DNA of 64,000 nt from Pseudomonas hamedanensis (GCF_014268595.2 NZ_CP077091.1:952501-1016500); one strand, 5' to 3'. Counted from the first letter of the stretch, positions 18,263-27,519 are shown. The notes: a model not told the origin generated them from the sequence alone. A program made the numbers and translations.

Positions 18263-18925
18263 TTATCGACGCAGCGTCAGCCAGGATTGGCCAAGGTCGC
18301 TGGCCCAGCCGTCCAGCACCCCTTTGACGTCATCGGGGCTCAACACCTGCCGGTCGTTGTCCAGCGGCAGACCGATGCCCTTGCGCACCACTTCGGCGAC
18401 CACTTCACCGGTCGAACCGTCTTCGAATGAGACCTCGGTGGCGACGGTACTGTCCTGGTCGCGAATCCCGGTCGCGGTACTCACCCCGGCGGCCACCAGG
18501 GTGACGGGCAGCCACTCATAAAAGCGCAACCCTTGCACGTGAGTGGCGACCTGGGTAATCGCCGGCCGGACCGTCAGCGTGCCCGGGCCGGGTCTGTCGA
18601 CGACGCGCAGCACTCTGCTCAGTTCGATTCTCAGCGCCGCGTCGTAATAGTCGGTGACCCCGGACAGCGTGCTGAGAGGAATCCGCACCGTCGGTTCGGC
18701 GCTGGGGTAGAACTGACTCGGCGCCAGGTAAACCTGCGTATAACGGCCTCTGGCCAATGCCGGGCTGACCCAGGCCAGCACGGGTTGACCGGACGGTGAC
18801 TGACGCTCGGTCAGCACCGTGTAATCATGCAGAAAGCCGCTGTTTTCGGCTTTTCTGCTGGTGCACGCCGACAGGCTCAGGGCGGCGGCGAGCGCCAGCG
18901 ACAGTGAGCGAACGCTGTTGATCAA
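18263..18925 (-). CDS. DUF3313 family lipoprotein
   Basis: Probable outer-membrane-associated lipoprotein of 220 aa. The start is taken as TTG at 18925 because AAGGAAA lies 7 nt upstream and the signal peptide then reads INSVRSLSLALAAALSLSAC, with a lipobox LSAC. The remainder fits DUF3313 (RGRYTQVYLAPSQFYP, the conserved early block). The TTG overlaps the stop of the 105-aa gene (TTGA), so the two are translationally coupled. Function unknown. Confidence 0.8.
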   Translation of the reverse strand: MINSVRSLSLALAAALSLSACTSRKAENSGFLHDYTVLTERQSPSGQPVLAWVSPALARGRYTQVYLAPSQFYPSAEPTVRIPLSTLSGVTDYYDAALRIELSRVLRVVDRPGPGTLTVRPAITQVATHVQGLRFYEWLPVTLVAAGVSTATGIRDQDSTVATEVSFEDGSTGEVVAEVVRKGIGLPLDNDRQVLSPDDVKGVLDGWASDLGQSWLTLRR

Positions 18926-19239
18926 AGCGAAGTTTCCTTGTGTTGAGACCCGGTGTGGTCCGAGCACTCGATATGGAGCTGGCCGTGGGTCATGATCCAC
19001 GCGACCAGATCGGCCGCCGAAATGCTGTGGACGTACTCGACCCAGTGCGCACTGGTCGGGCTGAAGTGCTCGAAATAACGGCGCAGGACGATTCGGCTCT
19101 GGTCGTCGGAAACGCCCAGGCATGACTCCTGGAACACAATCGGCGTGTCAGGGCCGAGCGCGGCGGTGCGCTGGCTGAGGATCAAAGGCCGGTTGACGCA
19201 GTGCCCGCCGACGCGATGGCTGTTGTACAAATCCTTCAT
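18922..19239 (-). CDS. Hypothetical protein (105 aa) coupled to the DUF3313 lipoprotein
   Basis: Soluble 105-aa protein with two Cys, several His and no signal peptide or membrane segment. A G-rich ribosome site (AGGGGG) lies about 6 nt before its ATG, and its TGA overlaps the TTG start of the lipoprotein gene. It is divergent from the OmpR/EnvZ-type pair across about 160 nt. Family not recognised. Reality is supported by the coupled junction and ribosome site. Confidence 0.6.
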   Translation of the reverse strand: MKDLYNSHRVGGHCVNRPLILSQRTAALGPDTPIVFQESCLGVSDDQSRIVLRRYFEHFSPTSAHWVEYVHSISAADLVAWIMTHGQLHIECSDHTGSQHKETSL

Positions 19240-19400
19240 GCAAACCCCCTGGACTGGAATGGCTGCAGAGTGCCCCAGCGGTTTTGCCGGACGATGTCCG
19301 TTTGGTGTCCGTGGTGTAGAGATGTTGCGCGATTGAAATAAATGACCCGGGCGCCGATTGGCTTTAGATTGCGTGTTTTTTCGTGGGTGGGCCTGGAACC

Positions 19401-20108
19401 GTGAGCAGACTGCTGATCGTCGACGATGACGTGGAAATTCTCGCGCTGCTGAAGAAGTTTTTCATGCAGCACGCCTATGACGTCGACGTCGCCGCACACG
19501 GCGAGGCCATGTGGGCGGCGATTGCCGCGCAACGTCCGGACACGATCATTCTCGACCTGATGCTGCCCGGCGAAGGCGGCTTGAGCCTGTGCCAGAAAGT
19601 GCGCGCGCAGATGGGCATTCCGATCATCATGCTCACCGCCATGGCCGAGTTGAGTGATCGCATCGTCGGCCTGGAGCTGGGCGCCGATGACTACCTGACC
19701 AAACCGTTCGCCCCGCAGGAACTGCTGGCACGCGTGCGCGCCTTGCAGCGGCGCGCCGGCGAGCAACGCAATCCGACCACGCCAGCGCGGCCGGTCGTCG
19801 CCTTCGCCGGTTGGCACCTGGACATCACCTGTCGCGAATTGCGCTCACCCGACAACGTGATGATTCCGCTGTCCGGCGGCGAGTTCGATCTGCTGGTGGT
19901 GTTTCTCGACCATCCGCAACGCATCCTCACCCGCGAACAATTGATCGATCTGACCCACGGCCAGGGCCACGACGCGTTCGACCGCAGCATCGACGTGCAG
20001 GTCAGTCGTCTGCGGCGCAAGATCGAGCCGGACTGCAAACGGCCGGACTTGATTCGCACCGTGCGCAATGGCGGTTATATGTTCACCGCCAAGGTCAGCC
20101 GCTCGTGA
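19401..20108 (+). CDS. OmpR-family response regulator
   Basis: Two-component response regulator of 235 aa. The receiver domain (residues 1-118) has the acidic pair DDD8-10, phospho-acceptor Asp52 (IILDLMLPG) and the conserved Lys in DYLTKPFAP. The C-terminal winged helix (residues 135-235) has LTREQLIDLTHG and RTVRNGGYMFTAK. A GTG start is used because it begins the conserved SRLLIVDDD block; the ribosome site is poor. It overlaps the kinase gene by GTGA, so they form one unit. Confidence 0.93.
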   Translation: MSRLLIVDDDVEILALLKKFFMQHAYDVDVAAHGEAMWAAIAAQRPDTIILDLMLPGEGGLSLCQKVRAQMGIPIIMLTAMAELSDRIVGLELGADDYLTKPFAPQELLARVRALQRRAGEQRNPTTPARPVVAFAGWHLDITCRELRSPDNVMIPLSGGEFDLLVVFLDHPQRILTREQLIDLTHGQGHDAFDRSIDVQVSRLRRKIEPDCKRPDLIRTVRNGGYMFTAKVSRS

Positions 20109-21433
20109 TCCGCCGACTGCTGCCGGGAGACACCCTCAGACGGCGAATCGCCCTGACGATTCTGGCGGCGATGCTCGCGTCGCTGGCGCTGAACGCGCTG
20201 TTCGTTCAGGTCGCTGGCATCTGGGCGCGTCCGCCGATCGAGCGCACCGGCCTGCTTGAGCAAATTGCCGCAACCTCACGGGTGATCGAGGCGGCGCCCG
20301 CCAGCCTGCGCCCGCAATTGGCCGCCGCGGCGAGCAGCAGCCTCCTGCAGGTGTCGTGGAAAGCGCAACGCGCTGAATTTGAGCTGCCGGGCGACGGCGC
20401 ACGCGTCGAAGCGAGCAGGGTGCCGGTGCTGCAGCAATTGCTCGGTGATCAGCGCAAGATCGAAGCCTTCAACCCCGGCGACTGGCCCGGCGACAATCCG
20501 CAGGCGCATTACGCCGCACTGGTGCAACTGGTCGACGGCAGTTGGTTGTCCTTTATCCCGCCCGAGCGCAGTTGGGGCCTGGAGTTGTCCACGCGGATCG
20601 CCATCATTATAGCGCTGGGCCTGATTGCGACAGTACTGGTCGCCTGGATCGCCACACGCCAGCTGGCCAATCCCTTGCAGCGCTTCGCCAGCGCGGCGCG
20701 GCGTTTCGGCACTGACCTGCGCGCACCGCCGATCAAGATCGAAGGACCGCACGAAATCCGCCAGGCCATCGTGGCGTTCAACACCATGCAGGCACAGATC
20801 CAGCATTTCATCAGCGAGCGCACGCACATGCTCGCGTCGATTTCCCACGACCTCCGCGCGCCACTGACGCGGATGCGTTTGCGCAGTGAATTCATGGAAG
20901 ACCTCGACCACCAGCGCAAACTGATTCGCGATGTCGAGGAAATGCAGTCGATGATCAATGCCGCCCTGGCGTTTTTCCGCGAGGACACCCATCGCGAACA
21001 AACCACGGCGTTCGACCTGTCGGAGTTGCTGCAAACCATCGTCGATGACTACCGCGATCAGCACATTGACATCGTTTTCGACGGTCCGGCGCACCTGGTG
21101 TACGAAGGCCGGCCGCTGGGCATCAAGCGGGTGGTGGTCAATCTGCTGGAGAACGCGCGCAAGTATGCGCAGCACCCGCGCATTGCCTTGAATCGTGAGG
21201 AATATGCCATCGCCATTGAAGTCAGCGACGACGGCCCGGGCATCCCCGAGGCTGCGCTGGAGCAGGTGTTTGATCCGTTCTTCCGCCTCGAAACGTCGCG
21301 CAACCGCGACACCGGCGGCGTGGGCCTGGGGCTTTCGACCGCCCGAGCGATTGCGCGCGAGCAGGGCGGGGAACTGACACTGCGCAACGCACGCAAGGGC
21401 GGACTGGTTGCACGGGTCGAGTTGCCAGTGTGA
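20105..21433 (+). CDS. EnvZ-type sensor histidine kinase
   Basis: Membrane sensor kinase of 442 aa starting at the GTG that overlaps the regulator stop. Two membrane helices (about residues 15-38 and 164-188) bracket a periplasmic domain of about 125 residues. A HAMP-like linker, the H-box with His248 (SISHDLRAPLTRMR), N-box NLLENARKYA, G1 DDGPGIPEAAL and G2 GGVGLGLSTARA follow. All kinase motifs are intact. The signal is unknown; the divergent lipoprotein operon is a candidate target. Confidence 0.93.
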   Translation: MIRRLLPGDTLRRRIALTILAAMLASLALNALFVQVAGIWARPPIERTGLLEQIAATSRVIEAAPASLRPQLAAAASSSLLQVSWKAQRAEFELPGDGARVEASRVPVLQQLLGDQRKIEAFNPGDWPGDNPQAHYAALVQLVDGSWLSFIPPERSWGLELSTRIAIIIALGLIATVLVAWIATRQLANPLQRFASAARRFGTDLRAPPIKIEGPHEIRQAIVAFNTMQAQIQHFISERTHMLASISHDLRAPLTRMRLRSEFMEDLDHQRKLIRDVEEMQSMINAALAFFREDTHREQTTAFDLSELLQTIVDDYRDQHIDIVFDGPAHLVYEGRPLGIKRVVVNLLENARKYAQHPRIALNREEYAIAIEVSDDGPGIPEAALEQVFDPFFRLETSRNRDTGGVGLGLSTARAIAREQGGELTLRNARKGGLVARVELPV

Positions 21434-21464
21434 AACTTTGGGGGGCGCAAGTGTTGGAGATCGA

Positions 21465-21540
21465 TGTAGGAGGGGGCTTGCTCCCGAAGGCGGCGGGTCA
21501 GTCAGCATTGATGTCACTGACCCGGCGCTTTCGCGAGCAG
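21465..21540. repeat. REPIN, right arm truncated next to oprB
   Basis: TGTAGGAGGGGGCTTGCTCCCGAAGG opens a paired REP. The right arm stops at TTCGCGAGCAG, without the usual CTC(A/C)CTCC end, and the oprB stop codon follows within 10 bp. Confidence 0.75.
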
Positions 21541-21547
21541 ATGTCGG

Positions 21548-22846
21548 TCAGAGTGAGGCTTTGACTTGCAGGCCCATGACCAGGGCATTGTCGATGTCCT
21601 GCCCGGAAAATGCGCCCGGTTCGATGATGTATTGCACATTCGGGCGCAGGGTCAGCCACGGGGTTGCCTGATAGCCGTAGCCGAACTCGATCAGTTGTTC
21701 GGCGCTGTCCAGGTTGGGGAACGCTGCGCCATTGGCCAGCGCGGCGTCCTGCTGCACGTCGCGGCTGCGCGGGTTGGGGACGGCGCGGCCATAGCCCAGA
21801 GCGAGGGTGTCGTGCGGGCGGCCTTCGAACGGTTTGTACAGCACCAACCCGGTGCCGTACCACTTGCTGAACGGCGAAGCCGCTTGACTGGCGGCCGAAT
21901 ACTGGCCGAACGCATGCAGGCTACGGCCCTCGGAAGTCGGCGAGCGCCAAACGGCCTGATCGACCAGCAGATAATGGCCGCCGCGACCGGACACGTCATC
22001 GTCGCTGCCGATGCGCTGCACATCTGAATTGTCGTAGTAATAACCAACCTTGTACTCGCCGGGCAGCTCGCCCGCGTGCTTGTACACCAGTTCGATCGGC
22101 ACTACGGTGCCGGTGGTGTGTTTCGGCCCCAGATGCCAGGCGCGGCTGGAATCGCCGTTGCTCTCGGGGTCGACGTTGAACGCCGCCACACGCAGTTGCC
22201 AGGACGGCGACAGGTCGTATTTCACCCGCACACCCAAATGCGCATTCGGGTAATTGGTCCAGCCGCTGCCACCGGACATGTTCAGCGGATGCCCACAGAA
22301 ACCGGCGTTCATGAAGTTGCACAAAATGCCGCTGTCGAGGCCACCGAGGTCGTTGCCCATGGCCATGTAACCGAGCTTCACATTCAGCGCCGGGGTGAAC
22401 AGGCTGCGCTCATAACTCAGCTCGGTCAGGCGTGTGTACAGCCCGCCGTAGTTTTCCTGAATCGGCAAGCGGTTGCCGACCAGGTCTTGCGAGGCGCTGT
22501 TGCCGCGCCGGTCGTTGATCGTCAACTGGACCTTGCCGGCATTGTCGACGCCATACAGTTTGCTCAGATCAAACTGCACGCCGAGCTTGAGGTTCTGCGA
22601 GTAGCGCGCCGAACGGTGCAGGCCGCCGTCAGCGTTGTAAGCGGTTTCGCCGCTGTAATCGCCGGTGAACTTGATGCCGTCTTCATTGAGCTGATGACGC
22701 AAGCCGCCCCAGTCGCCGGTGAGGGTGCTGCGTGTCAGCGGATCGGAGTCGCTGGCGGCCAGCGCGGGAAGGGTAGTGATGCAGCTCAGGCCCAACAGCA
22801 GGCCGGTGAAAAGCCCGGAACGGGAAAAGCGAACAGCCGATAACAT
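21548..22846 (-). CDS. oprB: Carbohydrate-selective porin of the OprB family
   Basis: Outer-membrane sugar porin of 432 aa. OprB allows glucose and related sugars through the outer membrane. A signal peptide ending ALAA is followed by the family block LTGDWGGLRHQLNEDGIKF, an amphipathic beta-barrel, and a GYGYQATPWLTLRPNVQY region with a hydrophobic C-terminus. Start at ATG 22846 with AGGAAGGA 5 nt upstream. It lies downstream of gcd in the same direction, which suits periplasmic glucose oxidation; a terminator-like hairpin separates them. Confidence 0.93.
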   Translation of the reverse strand: MLSAVRFSRSGLFTGLLLGLSCITTLPALAASDSDPLTRSTLTGDWGGLRHQLNEDGIKFTGDYSGETAYNADGGLHRSARYSQNLKLGVQFDLSKLYGVDNAGKVQLTINDRRGNSASQDLVGNRLPIQENYGGLYTRLTELSYERSLFTPALNVKLGYMAMGNDLGGLDSGILCNFMNAGFCGHPLNMSGGSGWTNYPNAHLGVRVKYDLSPSWQLRVAAFNVDPESNGDSSRAWHLGPKHTTGTVVPIELVYKHAGELPGEYKVGYYYDNSDVQRIGSDDDVSGRGGHYLLVDQAVWRSPTSEGRSLHAFGQYSAASQAASPFSKWYGTGLVLYKPFEGRPHDTLALGYGRAVPNPRSRDVQQDAALANGAAFPNLDSAEQLIEFGYGYQATPWLTLRPNVQYIIEPGAFSGQDIDNALVMGLQVKASL

Positions 22847-22880
22847 GTGAATCCTTCCTGCTGAAATCTTCAACGCGATA

Positions 22881-22911
22881 AAACAACGACGCGGTGCCCT
22901 GAGGCACCGCG
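22881..22911 (-). terminator. Terminator-like hairpin between gcd and oprB
   Basis: Nine-base-pair stem CGCGGTGCC/GGCACCGCG with loop CTGA, followed on the transcribed strand by GTCGTTGTTTT. Transcription from gcd into oprB is probably reduced here. Confidence 0.7.
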
Positions 22912-22945
22912 CGCATGGGGTTGCTGACTGAGTAAACGAAGCGAT

Positions 22946-25351
22946 TTACGGCAAGGCGTACGCCATCACGTAATCGCCGCGATCGGTCGACTGACGAGCG
23001 CCGCCCGCGGTGACGACGATGTACTGCTTGCCGGTCTTCGGCGAAACGTAAGTCATCGGGCCGCCCTGGCTGCCGACCGGCAGACGCGCTTTCCAGACTT
23101 CTTCACCGTTGCCGCTGTTGAACGCACGCAGATAGAAATCCTGAGTGCCGGCGATAAAGATCAGGCCACCTTGCGTCGACAGGGTGCCGCCGAGGGTCGG
23201 CAGACCAATCTTGATCGGCAGGTGCATGCGGATGCCTAGGGGACCGGTGTCTTCAACGGTGCCGACCGGAACCTGCCACGCGACTTTCTGAGTCTTCATG
23301 TCGATCGCGGTCAGAGTGCCGAACGGCGGCGCCTGGCACGGAATGCCGGCCACCGAGAGGAAGCGGTTCTTGTTCACTGCGTACGGCGTGCCCTTGAGCG
23401 GTACAGCGCCCATGCCGGTGTTCAACGCCTCGCCACCGCCAGCGGCCTGGCCTTTGTTCTGCGACGGGATCATCTGGATCCACAGGCCCAGACGCATGTC
23501 GTTGACGAAGATGAAACCGTGCACCGGGTCAGTGGAGATGCTGCCCCAGTTCATGCCGCCCAGCGAACCCGGGAAGCTCAGCGACTTGTCAGTACCCGGC
23601 GCGGTGTACAGACCGTCGTAACGCATGCTCTTGAAGTCGATGCGGCAGAGCAATTGATCGTACGGCGTGGCGCCCCACATGTCGGATTCGGTCAGGTGTT
23701 GCGCGCCAATCTGCGGCATGCCCACGGATTTCGGTTGGGTCGGCGAGTACGGCTCGTTAGGGATGTTGGCCGCTTTGACCGGTACTTCCTTAACCTCGGT
23801 CAACGGTTTGCCAGTAGCGCGGTCGAGCACGTAGATCTGCCCGGCCTTGGTGCCGATGACCAGCGCCGGAACGCTTTGGCCGTCCTTGTCGAAGTCGATC
23901 AGGCTCGGCTGCATCGGCAGGTCGAAGTCCCACAGATCGTTGTGCACGGTCTGGAACACCCAGTGTTCTTCACCCGTGCTGGCGTCCAGCGCGAGAATCG
24001 AGGCGCCGTATTTGTGGTCCAGTTCGCTGCGCTCGACACCATAGATGTCGGTGGACGAACTGCCCATCGGCAGAAACACCGTGTTGGTCGCCGCGTCGTA
24101 GGACATCGGCGCCCAGCTGTTTGGCGTGCTGCGTACGTAGGTGCTGCCGTCAGCCGGCGCGTTGCGATCCTGCGGATTGCCCGGATCGAATGCCCAGCGC
24201 ATGGCACCGGTGATCACGTCAAAACCACGAATCACGCCGCCAGGCATGTCGCTCTGCACGTTGTCAGCGACGCGACCGCCCACCACAACGGTGGTGCCGG
24301 CCATCAACGGCGCGGACGACAATTGATAGTAGCTGTCCGGAACATCACCCAGACCAGCCTTCAGATCGACCTGGCCGTTGTTGCCAAAACCCTGGCAGAA
24401 CTCGCCGGTGTCGGCATCGACTGCGATCAGGCGTGCATCAATGGTGTTGGTCAGCAGGCGACGCTGGCAGTTGGCGGCCGGGGCCGGTTTGGCTTCGATG
24501 ATCGAAGAGTTGCTCGGCTGAGCGATGGTGGCGGTGGCGTCGAAATAAGCCATGCCACGGCAGCGCTGCCAGACTTTCGATTGTGCGTTGATCGCGTTCT
24601 TCCACAGCTCTTTGCCGGTGTCGGCATCGAGGGCGATCAGGTTGTTGTGCGGGGTGCAGATGAACACCTTGTTGCCAACCTGCAGCGGGGTGAGCTGGTC
24701 TTCGGCGCCGTTGCCATCGCTTTCGGCGACGTCACCGGTGTGGTAAGTCCACGCGACTTTCAACTTGTCGACGTTGTTGCGGTTGATCTGGTCGAGGGCG
24801 GCGAAGCGGCTGCCACCTTCGGTGTTGCCATAATGCGCCCAGTCTTTCTGCGCCTTGGCCGGCTCGACCGGAGTCAGACCCGGGCCAGTGCCAGTGGCGG
24901 CAACCGTTGGATGCGCGACGAACATGTTGCCCGCAGCAACGGCGAGGCCGACCGCCAGCACCGCGGCAACGGCGTAGGCGCCACGACCGGCAGCGCGGCC
25001 ATTGGCGCGGGCCAGCAGTGGATAAACCAGTGCGACGGCCAGACCGATTGCGCTGAACATGAACAACCGTGAGAACACTGGCCAGAACACCAGACCGGCG
25101 TCAATCAACGCCCAGATCGCGGTGGCCACGAGAAACGCGGCGAACAGCCAGGCGCCGGCGGTTTTCTTCAGCGCGATCAGCAGACCGGCAACGGTCATCG
25201 CCAGACCGCCGATCAGGAAGTACCAGGAACCGCCCAGGCTGACCAGCTTCACACCGCCGGCCGCGAGCGCGAGGCCGAGCAGGGCGATGACCACGCCAAG
25301 ACCGACCAGAATGAACGTTGAAACGCCTGAGACGCGTTGACTGTGGTTCAC
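22946..25351 (-). CDS. gcd: Membrane-bound PQQ-dependent glucose dehydrogenase
   Basis: Quinoprotein glucose dehydrogenase that oxidises glucose to gluconolactone in the periplasm and passes electrons to ubiquinone. It starts the direct oxidative pathway and underlies mineral phosphate solubilisation in pseudomonads. Five N-terminal membrane helices (about residues 1-145) precede an eight-bladed PQQ propeller with typical blocks DWAHYGNTEGGSRF, LKVAWTYHTGD, NTVFLPMGSSSTDIYG and TYVSPKTGKQYIVV. Start set at GTG 25351, giving 801 aa as expected; the region upstream in frame overlaps the promoter. Confidence 0.96.
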   Translation of the reverse strand: MNHSQRVSGVSTFILVGLGVVIALLGLALAAGGVKLVSLGGSWYFLIGGLAMTVAGLLIALKKTAGAWLFAAFLVATAIWALIDAGLVFWPVFSRLFMFSAIGLAVALVYPLLARANGRAAGRGAYAVAAVLAVGLAVAAGNMFVAHPTVAATGTGPGLTPVEPAKAQKDWAHYGNTEGGSRFAALDQINRNNVDKLKVAWTYHTGDVAESDGNGAEDQLTPLQVGNKVFICTPHNNLIALDADTGKELWKNAINAQSKVWQRCRGMAYFDATATIAQPSNSSIIEAKPAPAANCQRRLLTNTIDARLIAVDADTGEFCQGFGNNGQVDLKAGLGDVPDSYYQLSSAPLMAGTTVVVGGRVADNVQSDMPGGVIRGFDVITGAMRWAFDPGNPQDRNAPADGSTYVRSTPNSWAPMSYDAATNTVFLPMGSSSTDIYGVERSELDHKYGASILALDASTGEEHWVFQTVHNDLWDFDLPMQPSLIDFDKDGQSVPALVIGTKAGQIYVLDRATGKPLTEVKEVPVKAANIPNEPYSPTQPKSVGMPQIGAQHLTESDMWGATPYDQLLCRIDFKSMRYDGLYTAPGTDKSLSFPGSLGGMNWGSISTDPVHGFIFVNDMRLGLWIQMIPSQNKGQAAGGGEALNTGMGAVPLKGTPYAVNKNRFLSVAGIPCQAPPFGTLTAIDMKTQKVAWQVPVGTVEDTGPLGIRMHLPIKIGLPTLGGTLSTQGGLIFIAGTQDFYLRAFNSGNGEEVWKARLPVGSQGGPMTYVSPKTGKQYIVVTAGGARQSTDRGDYVMAYALP

Positions 25352-25381
25352 ATTGAAAGTCCCGTTTGAATGAAGCGCGGG

Positions 25382-25410
25382 ATTATAGCGGTAACTAACC
25401 ATTCAGTTAA
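25382..25410 (-). promoter_or_regulatory. Candidate sigma-70 promoter of gcd with overlapping operator dyad
   Basis: On the minus strand TTAACT (-35) and a perfect TATAAT (-10) are 17 bp apart, about 30 nt before the gcd GTG. The spacer is filled by a dyad, GCGGTTAACT and AGTTACCGC around GAATGGTT (25388-25414), placed for repression. Confidence 0.65.
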
Positions 25411-25493
25411 CCGCAGTTTTGCCATGAAACCGTGCACTTCTGAGAATCAAGCGTGGTGCAGGATGAGCAAAACGCAAGTCGGAACGGGACTTG

Positions 25494-25625
25494 TCAGGGC
25501 TCCAGCAACAGGGGGCGCCATTCGATCGGCGGAGGTTGCAGCGGCTGCGGATCATTCGCAGGTGGCGGATCGGCTTCGGTCTCGCGAGGCAGTTGTTCGT
25601 CCGCCTGAGCTTCATTGGCTGGCAT
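25494..25625 (-). CDS. Small proline-rich acidic protein (43 aa)
   Basis: A 43-codon ORF starting MPANEAQADEQL and ending EWRPLLLEP, with a Pro/Gln-rich centre (DPPPANDPQPLQPPP). Its ATG is three bases after the TAA of the quinone reductase gene, so translation is probably coupled. No signal peptide or known domain. It is real-looking because of its tight junction and biased but coherent composition; function unknown. Confidence 0.6.
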   Translation of the reverse strand: MPANEAQADEQLPRETEADPPPANDPQPLQPPPIEWRPLLLEP

Positions 25626-25628
25626 TGT

Positions 25629-26636
25629 TTACGATGCCTGGCCGAGCGTGACGGCGATCTTGCCTTTGGCTCGACCCTGTTCGACGTAGCGCAATGCCTC
25701 GGCGATCTGGTCAAAGGAAAAGCTGCGGTCGATCACCGGTTTGATCACCTCCGCCTCGATCAACGCGGTGATTTTCTGCAATTGAATGCCATCGGCGCGC
25801 ATGAACAAAAACCTGTAACGCACCCCGTTTTTGCGCGCTTGGCGACGAATGCCGCTGCTCAGCAGGCGCATGATCAGCCCGAGCACCCACGATAAACCCT
25901 GCTCCTGAGCAAACTGCGCGGTCGGCGGCCCGGACAGGGAAATCAACAGCCCACCCGGTTTCAGCACCTTCAGCGATTTCTTCAGCACATCGCCACCGAG
26001 GCTGTTGAGCACCACGTCGTAGTCGCGCAGTTCGTTGGCGAAATCCTGCTGCTTATAATCGACCACGACATCAGCGCCCAACGCTTTGACCCACTCGACA
26101 TTCGCCGTGCTGGTGGTGGTCGCGACGAAGGCGCCCAGGTGTTTGGCAAGCTGGATTGCGACGGTGCCGACGCCACCGGAGCCGGCGTGAATCAAAACCT
26201 TCTGGCCCTTCTTTACCTGAGCGATTTCCACCAGCGCCTGCCATGCGGTCAACGAAACCAAAGGCATACACGCCGCTTCTTTCATGTCCAGGTTGGAAGG
26301 CTTCAGCGCGAGGGCGTTTTCGTCGACGGCAATGCGTTCGGCAAACGTACCGATCCGCGATTCAGGCGGGCGCGCATAAACCTCGTCACCCGGTTTGAAA
26401 CGCTTCACCGCTGCACCAGTGCTGACCACCACTCCGGCTACATCGTTGCCCAATACCAAGGGCATTTGGTATGGCAGGATCATCTTGAATTCACCAGTGC
26501 GAATCTTCAGATCGAGCGGGTTCACACTGCTGGCGTGCACCTGAATCAATACGTCATGCGCTCCGACCGTCGGGTCGGGCAGGTCGCCAATCCGGCCGTT
26601 CTGCTTGCCGTAGCGCTCGATAAAAAATGCTTTCAT
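25629..26636 (-). CDS. Zinc-independent MDR quinone oxidoreductase
   Basis: Medium-chain dehydrogenase/reductase of 335 aa of the NADPH:quinone reductase group. The N-terminal GroES-like fold shows VHASSVNPLDLKIRTGEF and LGNDVAGVVVSTGA; the nucleotide-binding fold shows AGSGGVGTVAIQLAKHLGA near residue 155. Zinc-ligand cysteines of alcohol dehydrogenases are absent. It is third in an operon after an old yellow enzyme and an SDR, suggesting detoxification of quinones or unsaturated carbonyls. Confidence 0.9.
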   Translation of the reverse strand: MKAFFIERYGKQNGRIGDLPDPTVGAHDVLIQVHASSVNPLDLKIRTGEFKMILPYQMPLVLGNDVAGVVVSTGAAVKRFKPGDEVYARPPESRIGTFAERIAVDENALALKPSNLDMKEAACMPLVSLTAWQALVEIAQVKKGQKVLIHAGSGGVGTVAIQLAKHLGAFVATTTSTANVEWVKALGADVVVDYKQQDFANELRDYDVVLNSLGGDVLKKSLKVLKPGGLLISLSGPPTAQFAQEQGLSWVLGLIMRLLSSGIRRQARKNGVRYRFLFMRADGIQLQKITALIEAEVIKPVIDRSFSFDQIAEALRYVEQGRAKGKIAVTLGQAS

Positions 26637-26691
26637 TGCACAGGCTCTTGTCGGTTGGAACCCGCCGCGATATCGGCGGGTCCGGATAAGG

Positions 26692-27480
26692 TCAGGCTTG
26701 AGTCAGATAACGTTGCGCGACGGCCGACTGACGAATCTGCCCCAACAGGCCCTGACGCGCAGTTTGCAAAGCGTCCCAGCGCTCGCCTTCGTGCAGCGGC
26801 GGAATGGTCACGACTTCGCGACGGTCGAAACCGACCAGCGCGGCATCGACCAGATCGTCGACCTCCATGATGTCGCTCAGGGTGTTGATGTCGATGCCAG
26901 CGCGGTCCCAGATTTCCGTGCGGGTCGCGGCGGGCAGTACGGCTTGCACATATACGCCCTGTGGCGACAGCTCCAGGCTCAGGCCTTGGGAAAGGAACAG
27001 CACGAACGCCTTGGTCGCGCCATACACCGACATGCCGAACTCCGGTGCCAGGCCCACCACCGAGCCGATGTTGATGATTGCGCCGTCGCCGGCCTTGACC
27101 AGACGCGGGGCAATGGCACTGGCCAGACGCACCAGTGCGGTGGTGTTCAGCGCGACCAGTTGCGCCACGCTGTCGGTGCTTTGTTCGATGAACGTCCCGG
27201 ACTGCGCCGCGCCGGCATTGTTGACGAGGATGCCGATGCGCGCGTCATCGCGCAGACGCGCTTCGACGGTGTGCAAGTCGCTGAGTTGGGTCAAATCGGC
27301 CGGCAGCACTTCAACGTTGACCTTGTGTTCGGCACGCAGGCCGGCGGCGAGTGCGTCCAGCCGCGACTGGTCGCGGGCGACCAGCACCAGATCGTGACCG
27401 CGTTGGGCGAAACGTGCGGCGTAGACCGCGCCGATGCCGGTGGAAGCGCCAGTGATCAGAACAGTAGGGCGGATAGTCAT
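26692..27480 (-). CDS. Short-chain dehydrogenase/reductase (SDR)
   Basis: Classical SDR of 262 aa. It has the cofactor motif TGASTGIG (residues 10-17), the NNAGA motif near residue 88, catalytic Ser in NIGSVVGL, and YGATK. Arg residues after the first beta-alpha unit (VARDQSR) suggest NADP(H). It lies 39 nt after the old yellow enzyme gene and 55 nt before the quinone reductase gene on the same strand. Substrate not predictable. Confidence 0.92.
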   Translation of the reverse strand: MTIRPTVLITGASTGIGAVYAARFAQRGHDLVLVARDQSRLDALAAGLRAEHKVNVEVLPADLTQLSDLHTVEARLRDDARIGILVNNAGAAQSGTFIEQSTDSVAQLVALNTTALVRLASAIAPRLVKAGDGAIINIGSVVGLAPEFGMSVYGATKAFVLFLSQGLSLELSPQGVYVQAVLPAATRTEIWDRAGIDINTLSDIMEVDDLVDAALVGFDRREVVTIPPLHEGERWDALQTARQGLLGQIRQSAVAQRYLTQA

Positions 27481-27519
27481 GATGTCAGCTCTTTTTCAGG
27501 GGATAGGGAAACAGCAGGT

